A DNA stretch of 64,000 nt from Sulfurimonas sp. (GTDB lineage Bacteria; Campylobacterota; Campylobacteria; Campylobacterales; Sulfurimonadaceae), in the NCBI RefSeq assembly GCF_019429335.1, contig NZ_JAHYJB010000001.1, positions 1 to 64,000 on the forward strand, read 5' to 3'. Positions 39,352 to 49,019 of this stretch are shown here, piece after piece (within the stretch, counting starts at the first letter, position 1; every line of letters starts with the position of its first letter). The notes under the pieces were generated by a model, which saw nothing but the letters and a program-made list of their open reading frames with translations, searched no databases and was not told the DNA's origin. The translations under genes were made by a program, and so were the position numbers.

Positions 39352-40980
39352 CTAAAATATTTTCTCATCTCTCGGTAATCTAAAAAAAGTATCATGTGAA
39401 TATTTGATATCTGTTTGTGTAATTTTTAGGGCAGCCTTATTAAAAGCTTTTACAGAGATACTCCCATCAATTTCTTTTTTTAGCATAGCATATGCGTTTC
39501 TTATGTCTTCATCTTTATCTAGTAAATCTTCAAGAGCTTCTACGCTGACATTAATAATTTTTGTAGCAATTGTTTTACCCGAAAACTCATAAACAATATC
39601 AAAAATAAAAACGTTGAGTGTTGGATGAAAAAAATTAGTTGTTTTATTTATATTTTCAAAAAAAAGATTAACATTACCATCTTTAATTTTTTTACCATCA
39701 AAAATAAAATTAAAAAAACTTTCTCTATCTTCTCTTTTTATTGAGCTGTAAATCAAAATTAAAAAATAATAAACATCCACAGAAACAAAGCGAATAACTT
39801 TTCCGCTTTTTAATTCACTGCTTCCAATAAAGACAAATGGTATTCCGTCATCACTGACTGCAAATTCTTTTTTAAACAACATCGCAATAAAATATAAATA
39901 AAACTTTTCATCCTCGAAAAAACTTTTTGTCTGAAAATCTTTAGGCGTAAAATTTTTAAATGCAAAAATATTTTCATCATAAAACTTCAATGCCCTGTCT
40001 TTAAAAATTCTTTTTTCTTTATTTGCCTCTTCATGTAAATCTAGTTCACCAAATCTAGCAATATACTCTTGCACAAATGTGTCATTGGCTTGTTCTAAAA
40101 TTTGTGTGAGATGCTCCTCTTTATGATTTGTTTTTTTCACGTTTTTTTGTTCTGCTTCTTGTCGTTGTTCTAATGTTTGGACACTGTAAAAAACATAATC
40201 ATCTTTCTCGATTAATGTACCATTTTTCATTGTCAATTTCACTCTACCGTTTTCATTAATTTTTTCTATTTTTTCAATTGGACTATCCCGCTCAGGCTCG
40301 TCTAAATTCTCAGGACGATAAGTATTGTTGAGAACAATATTGTTGATAGCGTAGTCATTTTGTACAATTTGATTTATATCTTCAACAATCTTCACAACTA
40401 CATCTTTGTAATTAGATTCATGAATTGCAGACTTAATTTTGAAAACTACATCAGAATCATCTTCGTTCATATAGAGTCCAAACTTTTTTGCATTGCGCAT
40501 CATATAGAGAACGTCACTTAACTCAATTTTATTTTGGGAGTTGGTCATGTCGATTCTATTTTCAACTGATTTAACATAAGTAATAAATTTCATCGGATCG
40601 TGATAAATTTCTTTAGAGAAAGCTTTTGCGGTTTGGATACTGATAACTAATTCGCCTTGCTCGTTTACTAAAACAGAATCTGAAAAAAGCTCTACAATTA
40701 AAATTGCTTCAACCGCATTAACGCTAATTTTTTCTTTAGACTCATTCAAAAGAATTATGAGATTTTCAATTCGCTCTTTGTAGATTTTTGTATCTGTGTT
40801 TTTGATAGAAATGCCGAGATGAATTTGTTCATCAGATTGAACCAATCTTGGATCTACTTTTTTATTTTTTTTATCTTGTTTTATTTTATACAAGTTAGAA
40901 AAAAACAAGGTGAAATAGGGTATAATCATTACCAAAACAATAACCCACCAGTACTCCAAAAACATCTCCACTAATCCCAT
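39352..40980 (-). CDS. Membrane-anchored protein heading the HerA-type operon
   Basis: 542-aa protein, first of the four-gene minus-strand operon. One N-terminal transmembrane helix (WWVIVLVMIIPYFTLFFSNL) is followed by a long cytoplasmic charged region. Residues ~150-260 are helical; a C-terminal alpha/beta-looking domain (IPFVFIGSSELKSGKVIRFV) follows. Not recognised. It could tether the downstream ATPase to the membrane. The last residues are FFRLPRDEKIF. Confidence 0.5.
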   Translation of the reverse strand: MGLVEMFLEYWWVIVLVMIIPYFTLFFSNLYKIKQDKKNKKVDPRLVQSDEQIHLGISIKNTDTKIYKERIENLIILLNESKEKISVNAVEAILIVELFSDSVLVNEQGELVISIQTAKAFSKEIYHDPMKFITYVKSVENRIDMTNSQNKIELSDVLYMMRNAKKFGLYMNEDDSDVVFKIKSAIHESNYKDVVVKIVEDINQIVQNDYAINNIVLNNTYRPENLDEPERDSPIEKIEKINENGRVKLTMKNGTLIEKDDYVFYSVQTLEQRQEAEQKNVKKTNHKEEHLTQILEQANDTFVQEYIARFGELDLHEEANKEKRIFKDRALKFYDENIFAFKNFTPKDFQTKSFFEDEKFYLYFIAMLFKKEFAVSDDGIPFVFIGSSELKSGKVIRFVSVDVYYFLILIYSSIKREDRESFFNFIFDGKKIKDGNVNLFFENINKTTNFFHPTLNVFIFDIVYEFSGKTIATKIINVSVEALEDLLDKDEDIRNAYAMLKKEIDGSISVKAFNKAALKITQTDIKYSHDTFFRLPRDEKIF

Positions 40981-41446
40981 TTTTTATCCTTTTCATTCAA
41001 AATCATTTTAAAATAGCTAGAACGCATCAAAAACACTCAACCCTTACCTGACTATTAATTTAATGTTAAAATGCCCAGAAAGTGCCTTAAATTGATTTTT
41101 AAGGCACTTTATAGTTTTAAATTTGAGTGTATTTTCGCTTTTTATCATTTTTTTATTCCTCGTTTAAGCTTGATCTCTGGAATCTCACAAAAAAGTGTGT
41201 GTCTATAGCCAAGAAGCCTACAGCTATATAAATAAAATAGACACCCATAAAAAGCTATTTCCCTAAGAGACATCAGTCACTTTAAATAAATATATATAGA
41301 CCGTCTTAAAAATCCTATTTTTGAAAACTACCTCTACAACTCTACAGAGTTGCTAAATATATATATATTAGAGCATCAATAAAATTGATATTTTTTTTAT
41401 GCTCTATAACTCTACAGAGTTAATATATATATAAATAGGGCACTAC
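40981..41446. other. Structured 466-bp intergenic region
   Basis: No gene was seen. It holds a strong hairpin with 11-bp arms AAGTGCCTTAA/TTAAGGCACTT (41080-41109), an inverted pair GTGTCTAT/ATAGACAC (about 41199-41249), runs of TATATA, and a twin palindrome (41338-41421). It sits upstream of the HerA-type operon. It could hold that operon's promoter, a partition site, or a replication or transfer origin; nothing decides between these. Confidence 0.45.
41338..41421. repeat. Twin 14-bp palindromes flanking a nested hairpin
   Basis: AACTCTACAGAGTT occurs exactly at 41338-41351 and 41408-41421, 70 bp apart, each next to a TATATATA run. Between them TAGAGCAT and ATGCTCTA form a stem that encloses a second one, ATCAAT/ATTGAT. 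The symmetric design is what one expects of a protein-bound control site. Confidence 0.7.
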
Positions 41447-42346
41447 TTAATAATCCACATCATCAGACATCTCTTTATTCTCACTTCCACCTTTTTCTTT
41501 CGGTTCAAAATCATAATATTGCCCATCATTTTGGTCTCGATTTTTTTCGATATTTTTAATGTCAAAATAGCTACAAACTTGAACTATTTTTCCATCAATC
41601 TCAAATTCGTCATCGTCAGTTATACTCATTTTTTTATAACCAAGTTTTTGTAACTCTCCGCTCATTTCTCTCAACAAATTCATTTGACTATTTGAGTAAT
41701 AGTTTGCAAGAGTAGATCTAAAAAAAGAAGTTGCTGCAAATAACATATTTGTATTTTTCTTCTCATCAAAAACAAGTATATTTTTAACAGTTACAGCCTT
41801 GTTTCTATAATTATAATTTGGTATAAAAGTGTGTTTGCCTAAAATATTGTTAAGCAAAATTTGCATCAAATCAAATCTAAAATTCTTGTGTGTTCTGTTC
41901 GTAGTCAGCCATCCGGAAAATGAATAATCAAATAAAACTCTCTCTTTGGTGGAGCACTCAATTTTCAAATCTCTCTTTTGATTGTAGACAACATTTTTCT
42001 CTTCACCACTCTCTTTATCTGTTTTTTTATAGGCTATCTTTTTGTACTTACTGTACTCATAAACTGTTCTATCTTCACAAGAATAATATTCAATCCATTC
42101 AGCTAAAACTAACACAAAAAAGTTATAGTTCAAATCAACAAGCGGATATTTGTCGCTATCATTTTTTAACACATGCGCACAAACATTTTCGCCTTTTTTT
42201 CTTCGCTTATACTCTTCGTTCAACCTACTAAAAAGATATTTGAAAAATTCTTTTGTCTGCTCGTTTGTCTGAAAAAAATTAAACAAACTTCTTGAATAGT
42301 GATAAGTAATATCTAATGGGTATAATCCCTCTGGAAATTTATACAT
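41447..42346 (-). CDS. Hypothetical protein (299 aa)
   Basis: Not recognised. Aromatic-rich (YPLDITYHYSRSLFNFF), lysine-rich centre, and a strongly acidic tail (KGGSENKEMSDDVDY). There are no membrane helices or obvious motifs. It overlaps the end of the 89-aa gene upstream by 8 bp. A plasmid replication or transfer role is possible from position, but nothing in the sequence shows it. Confidence 0.5.
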   Translation of the reverse strand: MYKFPEGLYPLDITYHYSRSLFNFFQTNEQTKEFFKYLFSRLNEEYKRRKKGENVCAHVLKNDSDKYPLVDLNYNFFVLVLAEWIEYYSCEDRTVYEYSKYKKIAYKKTDKESGEEKNVVYNQKRDLKIECSTKERVLFDYSFSGWLTTNRTHKNFRFDLMQILLNNILGKHTFIPNYNYRNKAVTVKNILVFDEKKNTNMLFAATSFFRSTLANYYSNSQMNLLREMSGELQKLGYKKMSITDDDEFEIDGKIVQVCSYFDIKNIEKNRDQNDGQYYDFEPKEKGGSENKEMSDDVDY

Positions 42347-42608
42347 TTGTTGTCATCCTATCTTCACTTTTGTTCTCACTTTCTCTCTCGCTTTCTTCAA
42401 GTAACCCAATCTTTTTAGCAGAATATTCTAAGCTTTCTTTTGTACATTTATCCTCTAAAAACTCAATACATTTTTTGCCAAGTTCAGCAAACTTTTTCTC
42501 TTCCAAATCTTTAGCTTGCTGCATCAAAACTGCTTGTTTTTTTCTAGCTTCTACCATTATGTTTTTAGCTTCTTCTAACAAATCTTTTGGCGTTTTTTTC
42601 TTTGCCAT
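42339..42608 (-). CDS. Small coiled-coil protein
   Basis: 89 aa, almost entirely helical and charged (ARKKQAVLMQQAKDLEEKKF), starting MAKKKTPKDLLEEA. The length and heptads resemble small mobilisation accessory proteins, but no family is assigned. It overlaps the following gene by 8 bp. Confidence 0.5.
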   Translation of the reverse strand: MAKKKTPKDLLEEAKNIMVEARKKQAVLMQQAKDLEEKKFAELGKKCIEFLEDKCTKESLEYSAKKIGLLEESERESENKSEDRMTTNV

Positions 42609-42631
42609 GTTCTACATCCTTTTTTAAAAAT

Positions 42632-42967
42632 TTATAATCCTAATTCACTTAAGGCTTTATCAACCTCACCATAATTCCCATTCCTAAAATGAAACGCAAT
42701 AAATCTTATATACTTATGACATGCTTCTAATTGAATCTCTTTTTCGGACAGCACATCCCTTGAATAAAAAATCTCTTCCTGAGCATTTCTTGCAAAAGCA
42801 ACATCATCTTGAATTCTCTTAACTTTATTTTCAATCTCCTCTCCTCTTTTACTATTGCGTTCACATTTTTTCATAATAGAATAAAGTTTTATTGAAACCC
42901 ATTCGCATATAGAACCAAATAAAAAAAGACTAATATTTTTAGCTGATTTATTTTTTAACAACTTCAC
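42632..42967 (-). CDS. Hypothetical protein (111 aa)
   Basis: Basic N-terminus (KLLKNKSAKNISLFLFGS), then helices with alternating charge. Not recognised. It is the first gene leftward from the AT-rich divergent promoter region shared with parA. Confidence 0.45.
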   Translation of the reverse strand: MKLLKNKSAKNISLFLFGSICEWVSIKLYSIMKKCERNSKRGEEIENKVKRIQDDVAFARNAQEEIFYSRDVLSEKEIQLEACHKYIRFIAFHFRNGNYGEVDKALSELGL

Positions 42968-43138
42968 TTTATTCCTTTTAATTAAAATAAAATTATCATA
43001 TAATATACTTAATATAATATTAAAGTAATATTTATTTTAGTAAAGATATGCTTTTTTGACGATGTTCTATTTAGTATAATATGTTTTTAAGTATAAGGAC
43101 ATTAAAATTTGTAATACAAATACATTAAGGACAATGTA

Positions 43139-44023
43139 ATGATAAATAATGCTACAAAAGTAATAGCAATAGCCAACCAAAAAGGTGGCGTTGGCAAGAC
43201 AAAAACTACAGACATTATAGCTAGAGATTTGGCATCGAACGGCTACAGTGTTTTAGTTATAGATTGGGATCCGCAAAAAACTCTCACGGCTCAATTTGGC
43301 ATTAACTCCAATGATATAAAAAATACTCCACACGATAGCTCATCTGTTTTTTCAGATGGTATATTCCCTCAACCCAAAAGAGTAACAATACATGAAAGCG
43401 GAGATATTTTTTTAGATATGCTATTTGCTAGTTCTTCTTTAATGGAATACGCACAATCCGGAATGAGTGCCAGAGAAGTAAAACTCAGAAACTACATTAA
43501 AAAAATCTCAAAAGAAAAAATCTACGACTACATAATCTTAGATACACCCGGCTCTCTTGGAGTTCTATTTACAAACGCAATGCTAAGTGCAGATATAGTT
43601 GTGCTGCCTATACAAACTGCAAAAGCTGCAACTGATGCTACCGAACCATTCTTTAAAGAATTAATAGCACTCGAAGAACAATTTGAAAACAAATTAGAAA
43701 AAATTATTGCATTCGGAAATATGTATAACAAGGTTGCAACACACGACAAAGAGCAATTGGAAATTATTCAAAAGGATATACCACTTTATATAGAGAAACA
43801 AAAAAAACTTGGAAATTTTGAGGGTATGGAATTCCTTGTATCAAAAGAAATTCCAACTAGAACCGTAATTAAAGATGCAACAGGAAATGGAATTTATTTA
43901 AGGGAGTATATAAGGCTCTACTCAAACACAAAAAGCAATAAAGAACTTCTTGAAGCATATAATGAAATCTTTAATCTTATCACAGGTGTAAAATTTAATA
44001 ATCAAAAAATACGAGGGAAATAA
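43139..44023 (+). CDS. parA: ParA-family partition ATPase
   Basis: 294-aa ATPase with the deviant Walker A KGGVGKTKTT at residues ~14-23, VLVIDWDPQKTLT (A' motif), and YIILDTPGSLG (Walker B). With the next gene it forms a partition pair that would stabilise the element when it replicates as a circle. There is no N-terminal helix-turn-helix, so it is more like type Ib or chromosomal ParA. parB begins one base after its stop. Confidence 0.88.
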   Translation: MINNATKVIAIANQKGGVGKTKTTDIIARDLASNGYSVLVIDWDPQKTLTAQFGINSNDIKNTPHDSSSVFSDGIFPQPKRVTIHESGDIFLDMLFASSSLMEYAQSGMSAREVKLRNYIKKISKEKIYDYIILDTPGSLGVLFTNAMLSADIVVLPIQTAKAATDATEPFFKELIALEEQFENKLEKIIAFGNMYNKVATHDKEQLEIIQKDIPLYIEKQKKLGNFEGMEFLVSKEIPTRTVIKDATGNGIYLREYIRLYSNTKSNKELLEAYNEIFNLITGVKFNNQKIRGK

Positions 44024-44024
44024 A

Positions 44025-44942
44025 ATGAAAAAAAGACCACAACCGAAATCAGCTTTTCAGGAAGCAACAAACGAATTAGATTTAGTAAAAAACATGATTG
44101 AATCGCAAAATAATATTGCCGAAATTCCTTTGTCTTTAATTCTTTCTCCAAAGACACATGATAGAAAATGTTTTGATGAAAATGAAATTGTGGAACTCGC
44201 AAAGAGCATAAAAACATCTGGACTTTTACAACCAATCATTGTTAGAAAAATAGGAAATCAATTTGAGCGCCTCATTGGATTTAAAAGAGTAATGGCTACA
44301 AAACTAAATAATGAGACAACAATTAAAGCAATCGTTTTAAGCGGCATTACAGATGAACAAGCCTCACTTATTACAATTTCGGAAAACCTCTTTAGAAGTG
44401 ATCCTAATGCGTATGACCAAACACTTGCATTTCTTGACTATGCATCAATTGTTTTAAAAACACAAAGCTCTGAAGTAATTAAATTGTTAAATAAATTTAA
44501 AGCGGGTAAAGAAAAAAATGAAGCAGAGGAGCGAAATATTGAACTGCTAGAAAATATAGTTGCCAAAAATCTCTCCATTAACCTAAGAACCTTATCGGAT
44601 AAAATAAAAGTCTTGGGCATTAATCCATTATTGATAGAAGCAATACAAAAAAGAAAAATCACTTATCAAGAAGCGATTGCTATCAATAAACTTAACGATG
44701 ATATAAAAATTACAGCGCTACTCAAACAAATTGACGAAAAAGAATTAACCCTCAAAGAGATTAAAGATTTAGTTCTTGGGATGCAAGACGAGAAACCAAA
44801 AGAAGAGAATAGCAAAACATATTCAAAGTTCCTTTCAAAAAGTTTTCTAAAAAACCTCTCCAAGATACCGGGGAAAAAACTACAACGGATAGAAGAGTAC
44901 CTTAAAAAGATAGAAGAAGTGTTGTCTCAAAAAGAGATGTAA
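44025..44942 (+). CDS. parB: ParB-family partition protein
   Basis: 305-aa DNA-binding CTPase of the ParB family. The N-terminal nuclease-like fold includes ELAKSIKTSGLLQPIIVRKI and the RLIGFKRVMATKLN box. A central HTH region and a Lys-rich C-terminal dimerisation tail follow. No parS site was identified; the twin palindromes at 41.3-41.4 kb are a candidate only. Confidence 0.83.
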   Translation: MKKRPQPKSAFQEATNELDLVKNMIESQNNIAEIPLSLILSPKTHDRKCFDENEIVELAKSIKTSGLLQPIIVRKIGNQFERLIGFKRVMATKLNNETTIKAIVLSGITDEQASLITISENLFRSDPNAYDQTLAFLDYASIVLKTQSSEVIKLLNKFKAGKEKNEAEERNIELLENIVAKNLSINLRTLSDKIKVLGINPLLIEAIQKRKITYQEAIAINKLNDDIKITALLKQIDEKELTLKEIKDLVLGMQDEKPKEENSKTYSKFLSKSFLKNLSKIPGKKLQRIEEYLKKIEEVLSQKEM

Positions 44943-44990
44943 TAAAAGAGTTCCGGAAAGAATATTTTAATCACGAGGAGGCATGATAGT

Positions 44991-45329
44991 ATGAAAAACT
45001 TAATAATTGAAAGAGAGGGGAGGCTTCCCTTATTTATTAGTAAACACATGGAAAAAAGATTAAAAGAACGCAAAGGACTAAACAGGAAGGCAATAAAGAG
45101 ATATGTTGTTCAAGCTATTGAGCTTGGGGAGACGATTCAAAAAAATATCGAAAGAGGAGCAATAAAAGCAGTTAATTTGTTTAAAGGTGACAGCATAATT
45201 TTTTATATAGAAAGAGAGACGATCTACATTGCAACCATATTAACGAGGAAGTCTATCGCAGAAGAGGTTACTTATGTAAAAGGTGCCAGAAGGAAAAGAG
45301 AGTTTAAATACATGAGGGGGAGTTTTTAA
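44991..45329 (+). CDS. Hypothetical basic protein (112 aa)
   Basis: Not recognised. Strongly basic (HMEKRLKERKGLNRKAIKRY) with a beta-rich second half (DSIIFYIERETIYIATILTR). It is preceded by GAGGAGG. Its stop overlaps the next ATG. Possibly a conjugation accessory gene by context. Confidence 0.5.
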   Translation: MKNLIIEREGRLPLFISKHMEKRLKERKGLNRKAIKRYVVQAIELGETIQKNIERGAIKAVNLFKGDSIIFYIERETIYIATILTRKSIAEEVTYVKGARRKREFKYMRGSF

Positions 45330-45742
45330 TGATTAAGAAAAACAAGATACTCTATTGGAGGGCGGTTCTATCATTTGTTTTTGCGATATTCGTAAATATT
45401 TTTTTAAATGAAGGCTTTAAATATGTACCATTATTGGCAATAATAGGTTTTTTGACATCTTATGTTTTATTTCAGCACAAGCATATAGAGCAGGCGGCAG
45501 ATTGCATGCTTGATAGTAAATTTGATAACATAATGGGTTTTTTTTATAAATGTCTAATTATTAACATCAGTATAAGTATATTTGCAACACTCATTGTTTT
45601 GGTGGTGTATTATAACAACAAACCGGAATATCCAATAGCAAATATTTTCTACAGCTTCTTCGCCTTTTTTTGGGTCTTGTTGTTTGTGGCGAAAAAACTA
45701 TCCATAAAAATACCATTTTGTGACAAGAAAGAAAAAAAATGA
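45329..45742 (+). CDS. Small multi-pass membrane protein
   Basis: 137 aa with about four hydrophobic segments (VLSFVFAIFVNIFL; LLAIIGFLTSYVLF; INISISIFATLIVLVVYY; SFFAFFWVLLFVA) and a Lys-rich tail. Not recognised. It is coupled to the upstream gene by TAATG. Confidence 0.5.
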   Translation: MIKKNKILYWRAVLSFVFAIFVNIFLNEGFKYVPLLAIIGFLTSYVLFQHKHIEQAADCMLDSKFDNIMGFFYKCLIINISISIFATLIVLVVYYNNKPEYPIANIFYSFFAFFWVLLFVAKKLSIKIPFCDKKEKK

Positions 45743-45787
45743 GTAGTACGGTTTTACTTATAAAAAACTTTAAAAAAAGTAGAAACA

Positions 45788-45967
45788 ATGGCAGCAAAAA
45801 GTAAATTGGAAAAATACAGATACGAGATACAAGACTTAATAGATAAAGGTGTATCAATTAGGTCAACATGGAAAATTATTAACTCTTACTTATCGGAAGA
45901 TGCAAAAATGAGCTATTCATCTTTTTATCATTTTGCAAAACAACATATTGAGCAAAGCAAGGATTAA
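45788..45967 (+). CDS. TraK-like small DNA-binding protein
   Basis: 59 aa. The sequence YRYEIQDLIDKGVSIRSTWK followed by MSYSSFYHFAKQHI matches the helix-turn-helix pattern of small TraK-type proteins encoded next to coupling genes in IncP-like systems. It ends two bases before the coupling ATPase gene. The family match is from memory of the pattern only. Confidence 0.55.
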   Translation: MAAKSKLEKYRYEIQDLIDKGVSIRSTWKIINSYLSEDAKMSYSSFYHFAKQHIEQSKD

Positions 45968-45969
45968 CT

Positions 45970-47856
45970 ATGGCAAAAGAAAAAAAAACAGACTTTGAAA
46001 TTTTAATTGACTTAAAGTTGCAGATGAAATCTTTTCTAAAAAAAGAAGAGAATGTCCGTAGAAAAATTGATAAAACACCGGATGAAAAAGAGTTCAAAAG
46101 GCTTCAAAAAGAATTAGATCTGCATATTTCCGGATTTAATGCTTTAGAGACTGCCCTTGTCGCTGCTGAAAAAAAAATGATAAACCTAGACCGTGGTTTG
46201 TATAAAGGTATTGGCATTGATGTGAGAGATAAACAATATGCAAAAATGCCAATTTATTTAAAATTTGCAAACCTAAATAATCATGTTGGCTATACGGGAA
46301 CCACTAGGGTAGGTAAAACAAAGAATATGATAAGCGATGCGAAACAACTTATCCAAAAAGGGTGGGATGTAATTATTGTTGATCCAAAAGGAGGGGAGGG
46401 GCAGGAGATATTGACAGAAACAATTCAAGCATCTCTTGAATCAAACAGAGCAGAGGACTTTAAGTTTCTCTCTCCTGCATTTCCGGACGAATCCGAACTT
46501 GTAAATCTTATGTTTGGAATGGGAGACGATGAAGCCGCTTCTATGATTAAAACCTTTGCAGAATCTATTAGTGATGATAACTTCTTCACAGGTGTTGTTT
46601 ATGAAAACACACTTGCTGCGCTAAAGGCGTTGACATTTATTCAAGCGGCAACCGATCCTTTTGGAACATATACTCAAAAATTAGAACAAGAAGAGATTCA
46701 GAGATATATCAAACTCAAAAATTTCAAAAACTTTTCTCAAAATGTCACAATGGATAAATGGAATAGAACATCTAATCCTAACGAGCTTCATATTTCAACA
46801 TTAAAACCCAAAACTTTGAACGAAAATCAAATTTTAAAAAAAGAAGCGTCTGGAACTCTTTATAGCAACAGAAGCATGGTTACTTTTAAGACACTTAGTA
46901 ATTATACAACATACGACAGTCTTGAGAGATTGAAAACAACAATTTCTAAAACAATCGCAATACCACCGGTTGATAGATTAGGGCATGAGCTATATGCACA
47001 TATATCGCATCTTCGGGAAGAAGCCTTGAGCATACTGGATAAAGTTCTCTCTACGGATAAGGCAAATTTTTCAAAGATTGCAAAAACACATTCGGTATTG
47101 CTTTCGCAATTAGTATATGGCGATATCGGCAAGGTTTTCAGTGGAAGCGGAATAAATATAATTTCCAATAGACTTCTCTCTGAGGATAAAGGTTTGATTT
47201 GCGTAATGCAACCGTACCCAATGAGATTTAAGACAGTCTCAAACGTATCGGTAATGGCAATGCTAAAATCGATAGAATCAATGATGGGCTTAGTTGGAAG
47301 TTCAGGACGAGGAAATAAAAGAAGACTAGCCATTATGATAGATGAAGCAGGTGCAGTAATGTATAAAGGGATAGAGGATTTGTTCAATAAGGCAGGGGGA
47401 CTTGGTGTAACTCTTTTTATTTATACGCAGAGTTATGAAGACTACTCTTTGTCTCTTGGACCGACAAATGCGAATGTTATAATGGATAATGTTAATACTC
47501 CTATAACAATGAGAATGAATCATCCGGAGTCTTGTAAAAGAGCTGCTGAATCTCTTGGAACTATAAGAAAAAACCAGAGTATGTATATGTCAAATTCTAC
47601 AGGGGGCAGTAGATTTTCTGTTGGAAGTGAAGATGAGCCGATTGCACTGCCGGAAGATATCTCTGAACTTCCCGTAGGTACTGGATTTATGCGACACGAT
47701 GGTAATACCTATATTGTAGATTTTCCATACATGAAAGGATTAAGCAACTATCCAATAAAGATGCCGACACTTGAGAACGAAAGGGCAAGAAGAAGCATCG
47801 CTGAATACGAAAGTCATTTTTTACAAAATCTTCATGGGCTTTCAATTGATGGATGA
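45970..47856 (+). CDS. traD: Type IV coupling ATPase (TraD/TraG family)
   Basis: 628-aa coupling protein that brings the relaxase-DNA complex to a conjugation channel. Walker A is GYTGTTRVGKTKN near residue 111, with VIIVDPKGGEGQE after it; Walker B is LAIMIDEAGAVMY near 453, followed by LFIYTQSYEDY. The N-terminus (about 1-70) is coiled coil rather than clear membrane helices, as in SXT/TraD-like short forms. It is the clearest evidence that the element is conjugative. Its end overlaps the next gene by eight bases. Confidence 0.85.
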   Translation: MAKEKKTDFEILIDLKLQMKSFLKKEENVRRKIDKTPDEKEFKRLQKELDLHISGFNALETALVAAEKKMINLDRGLYKGIGIDVRDKQYAKMPIYLKFANLNNHVGYTGTTRVGKTKNMISDAKQLIQKGWDVIIVDPKGGEGQEILTETIQASLESNRAEDFKFLSPAFPDESELVNLMFGMGDDEAASMIKTFAESISDDNFFTGVVYENTLAALKALTFIQAATDPFGTYTQKLEQEEIQRYIKLKNFKNFSQNVTMDKWNRTSNPNELHISTLKPKTLNENQILKKEASGTLYSNRSMVTFKTLSNYTTYDSLERLKTTISKTIAIPPVDRLGHELYAHISHLREEALSILDKVLSTDKANFSKIAKTHSVLLSQLVYGDIGKVFSGSGINIISNRLLSEDKGLICVMQPYPMRFKTVSNVSVMAMLKSIESMMGLVGSSGRGNKRRLAIMIDEAGAVMYKGIEDLFNKAGGLGVTLFIYTQSYEDYSLSLGPTNANVIMDNVNTPITMRMNHPESCKRAAESLGTIRKNQSMYMSNSTGGSRFSVGSEDEPIALPEDISELPVGTGFMRHDGNTYIVDFPYMKGLSNYPIKMPTLENERARRSIAEYESHFLQNLHGLSIDG

Positions 47857-48607
47857 AGAACCGCTCTATAATAAAAAAATTGAAGAGATTGTAAGTGAAA
47901 TACAAGCTCAACATGGATTAGAAAAAAATGATGCCCATAAAATTATAAATGATTCTATAGCAGCGGCGTATCAATCAGGCTATCCCATTGTTCTTGAAGA
48001 AGACGGAATATATGCTGTTTATGATGATAAAAAAGAGGCAGATAAATTAAAATTTGTAAAACTAAAATATTCTAAGCAAAAAAGCAAAGCAATAGTTCAA
48101 GATATTCAAACGAGAGCAAATAGAGTTTTTTTAAATATGCAAAGAGATAAGATAGTGGAATTTCTCAAGACTAAAAAAAACTATCTCCATGCATCTTACC
48201 TGTACACAGATAGTCAAAATAAGATTTATAATCTCTTCTATGACAAAAATTTTAAATATCAGGTCCAGAGGGTTAAAGCAAAAACCCCAAAGGACGATAA
48301 AGTTAAAAAGAGAGTATATATAGATTTTACGACGGCAATTTATCATAAAGAAACTTTATTTTTCAGTGAACTCAAAGAGATTCGAACATTAAGAAACCTC
48401 AAAGAGATGACAAAAGATTTAAGTCGTGAAATATATGAAAAAATAGGGAAAAAAATTTGGATTGAAGTATTGGCAGTAAATATCTTGAAAAATGAGGCTT
48501 ATCTTCATTTGCCATACAAAACTATAGGCGAAATTGTGGAATATATCAAAAAAAGATTTGAAGAAATATTTGGGGTAAAAATTATTTTCATCAAAAAGAA
48601 AAGATGA
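47849..48607 (+). CDS. Hypothetical protein (252 aa)
   Basis: Not recognised. It starts at ATG 47849 (MDEEPLYNKKIEEIV), overlapping the end of traD; a longer frame upstream lies inside traD. Lys-rich throughout; the C-terminal segment (IGEIVEYIKKRFEEIFGVKI) looks like a small alpha/beta nucleic-acid-binding fold. It is probably co-translated with traD. Confidence 0.5.
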   Translation: MDEEPLYNKKIEEIVSEIQAQHGLEKNDAHKIINDSIAAAYQSGYPIVLEEDGIYAVYDDKKEADKLKFVKLKYSKQKSKAIVQDIQTRANRVFLNMQRDKIVEFLKTKKNYLHASYLYTDSQNKIYNLFYDKNFKYQVQRVKAKTPKDDKVKKRVYIDFTTAIYHKETLFFSELKEIRTLRNLKEMTKDLSREIYEKIGKKIWIEVLAVNILKNEAYLHLPYKTIGEIVEYIKKRFEEIFGVKIIFIKKKR

Positions 48608-48717
48608 AATGGAATTTAGGTAGAGCATCATCATTGAGTTTGAAAGTAGAAAATGGATATAATAATTTACTTAAAAATGGAATAGCATATGACTTGGCAA
48701 GAAAAAATAGAAGATAA
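48604..48717 (+). CDS. Possible 37-aa protein
   Basis: Its ATG overlaps the stop of the preceding gene (ATGA) and encodes MKWNLGRASSLSLKVENGYN and 17 more residues. The tail resembles a truncated helix-turn-helix end. It is short and uncertain. Confidence 0.3.
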   Translation: MKWNLGRASSLSLKVENGYNNLLKNGIAYDLARKNRR

Positions 48718-49019
48718 ATTACAAAATCGAAAAAATAAAGTTGTATGAGCCACTTGCAGATTCCCACAAACAACCAATAATTTAAGCTAATTTAAATTTT
48801 AAAAAGCCTTTTGAAATCTTTAATAAGCATGTTATAAAATTGCCAACAAATGATGATAAAACCCCAGCTTGGGATTTTATCAAAACCTAGCGTAAAACCA
48901 CCTCTTTTAAGGGGTGGAGTATCAATGGACGCAACCAATTTTATTTTAAATTAAGCATTAAGTAGATAAAGTTTGATAATTTATTTTATATTATTAAAAA
49001 CTAATCTCCCAAAACAAAA
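48718..49019. other. Non-coding stretch with two strong hairpins
   Basis: No gene was seen. GATAAAACCCCA with TTGGGATTTTATC (48855-48881) forms a long hairpin that could end the traD operon. CCACCTCTT with AAGGGGTGG (48898-48917), followed by AGTATCAATGGAC, resembles the right-end hairpin of IS200/IS605-type elements and may be a relic. The rest is AT-rich. Confidence 0.4.

Noticed and set aside
35735-40980. Operon considered as a Dnd/BREX/HerA-nuclease defence system
   Set aside because: No nuclease, methylase, Sir2 or DUF4297 partner was recognised, so I report it as unknown.
48898-48917. Hairpin resembling an IS200/IS605 right end
   Set aside because: Kept only as a remark: no TnpA or TnpB gene or matching left end was found nearby.
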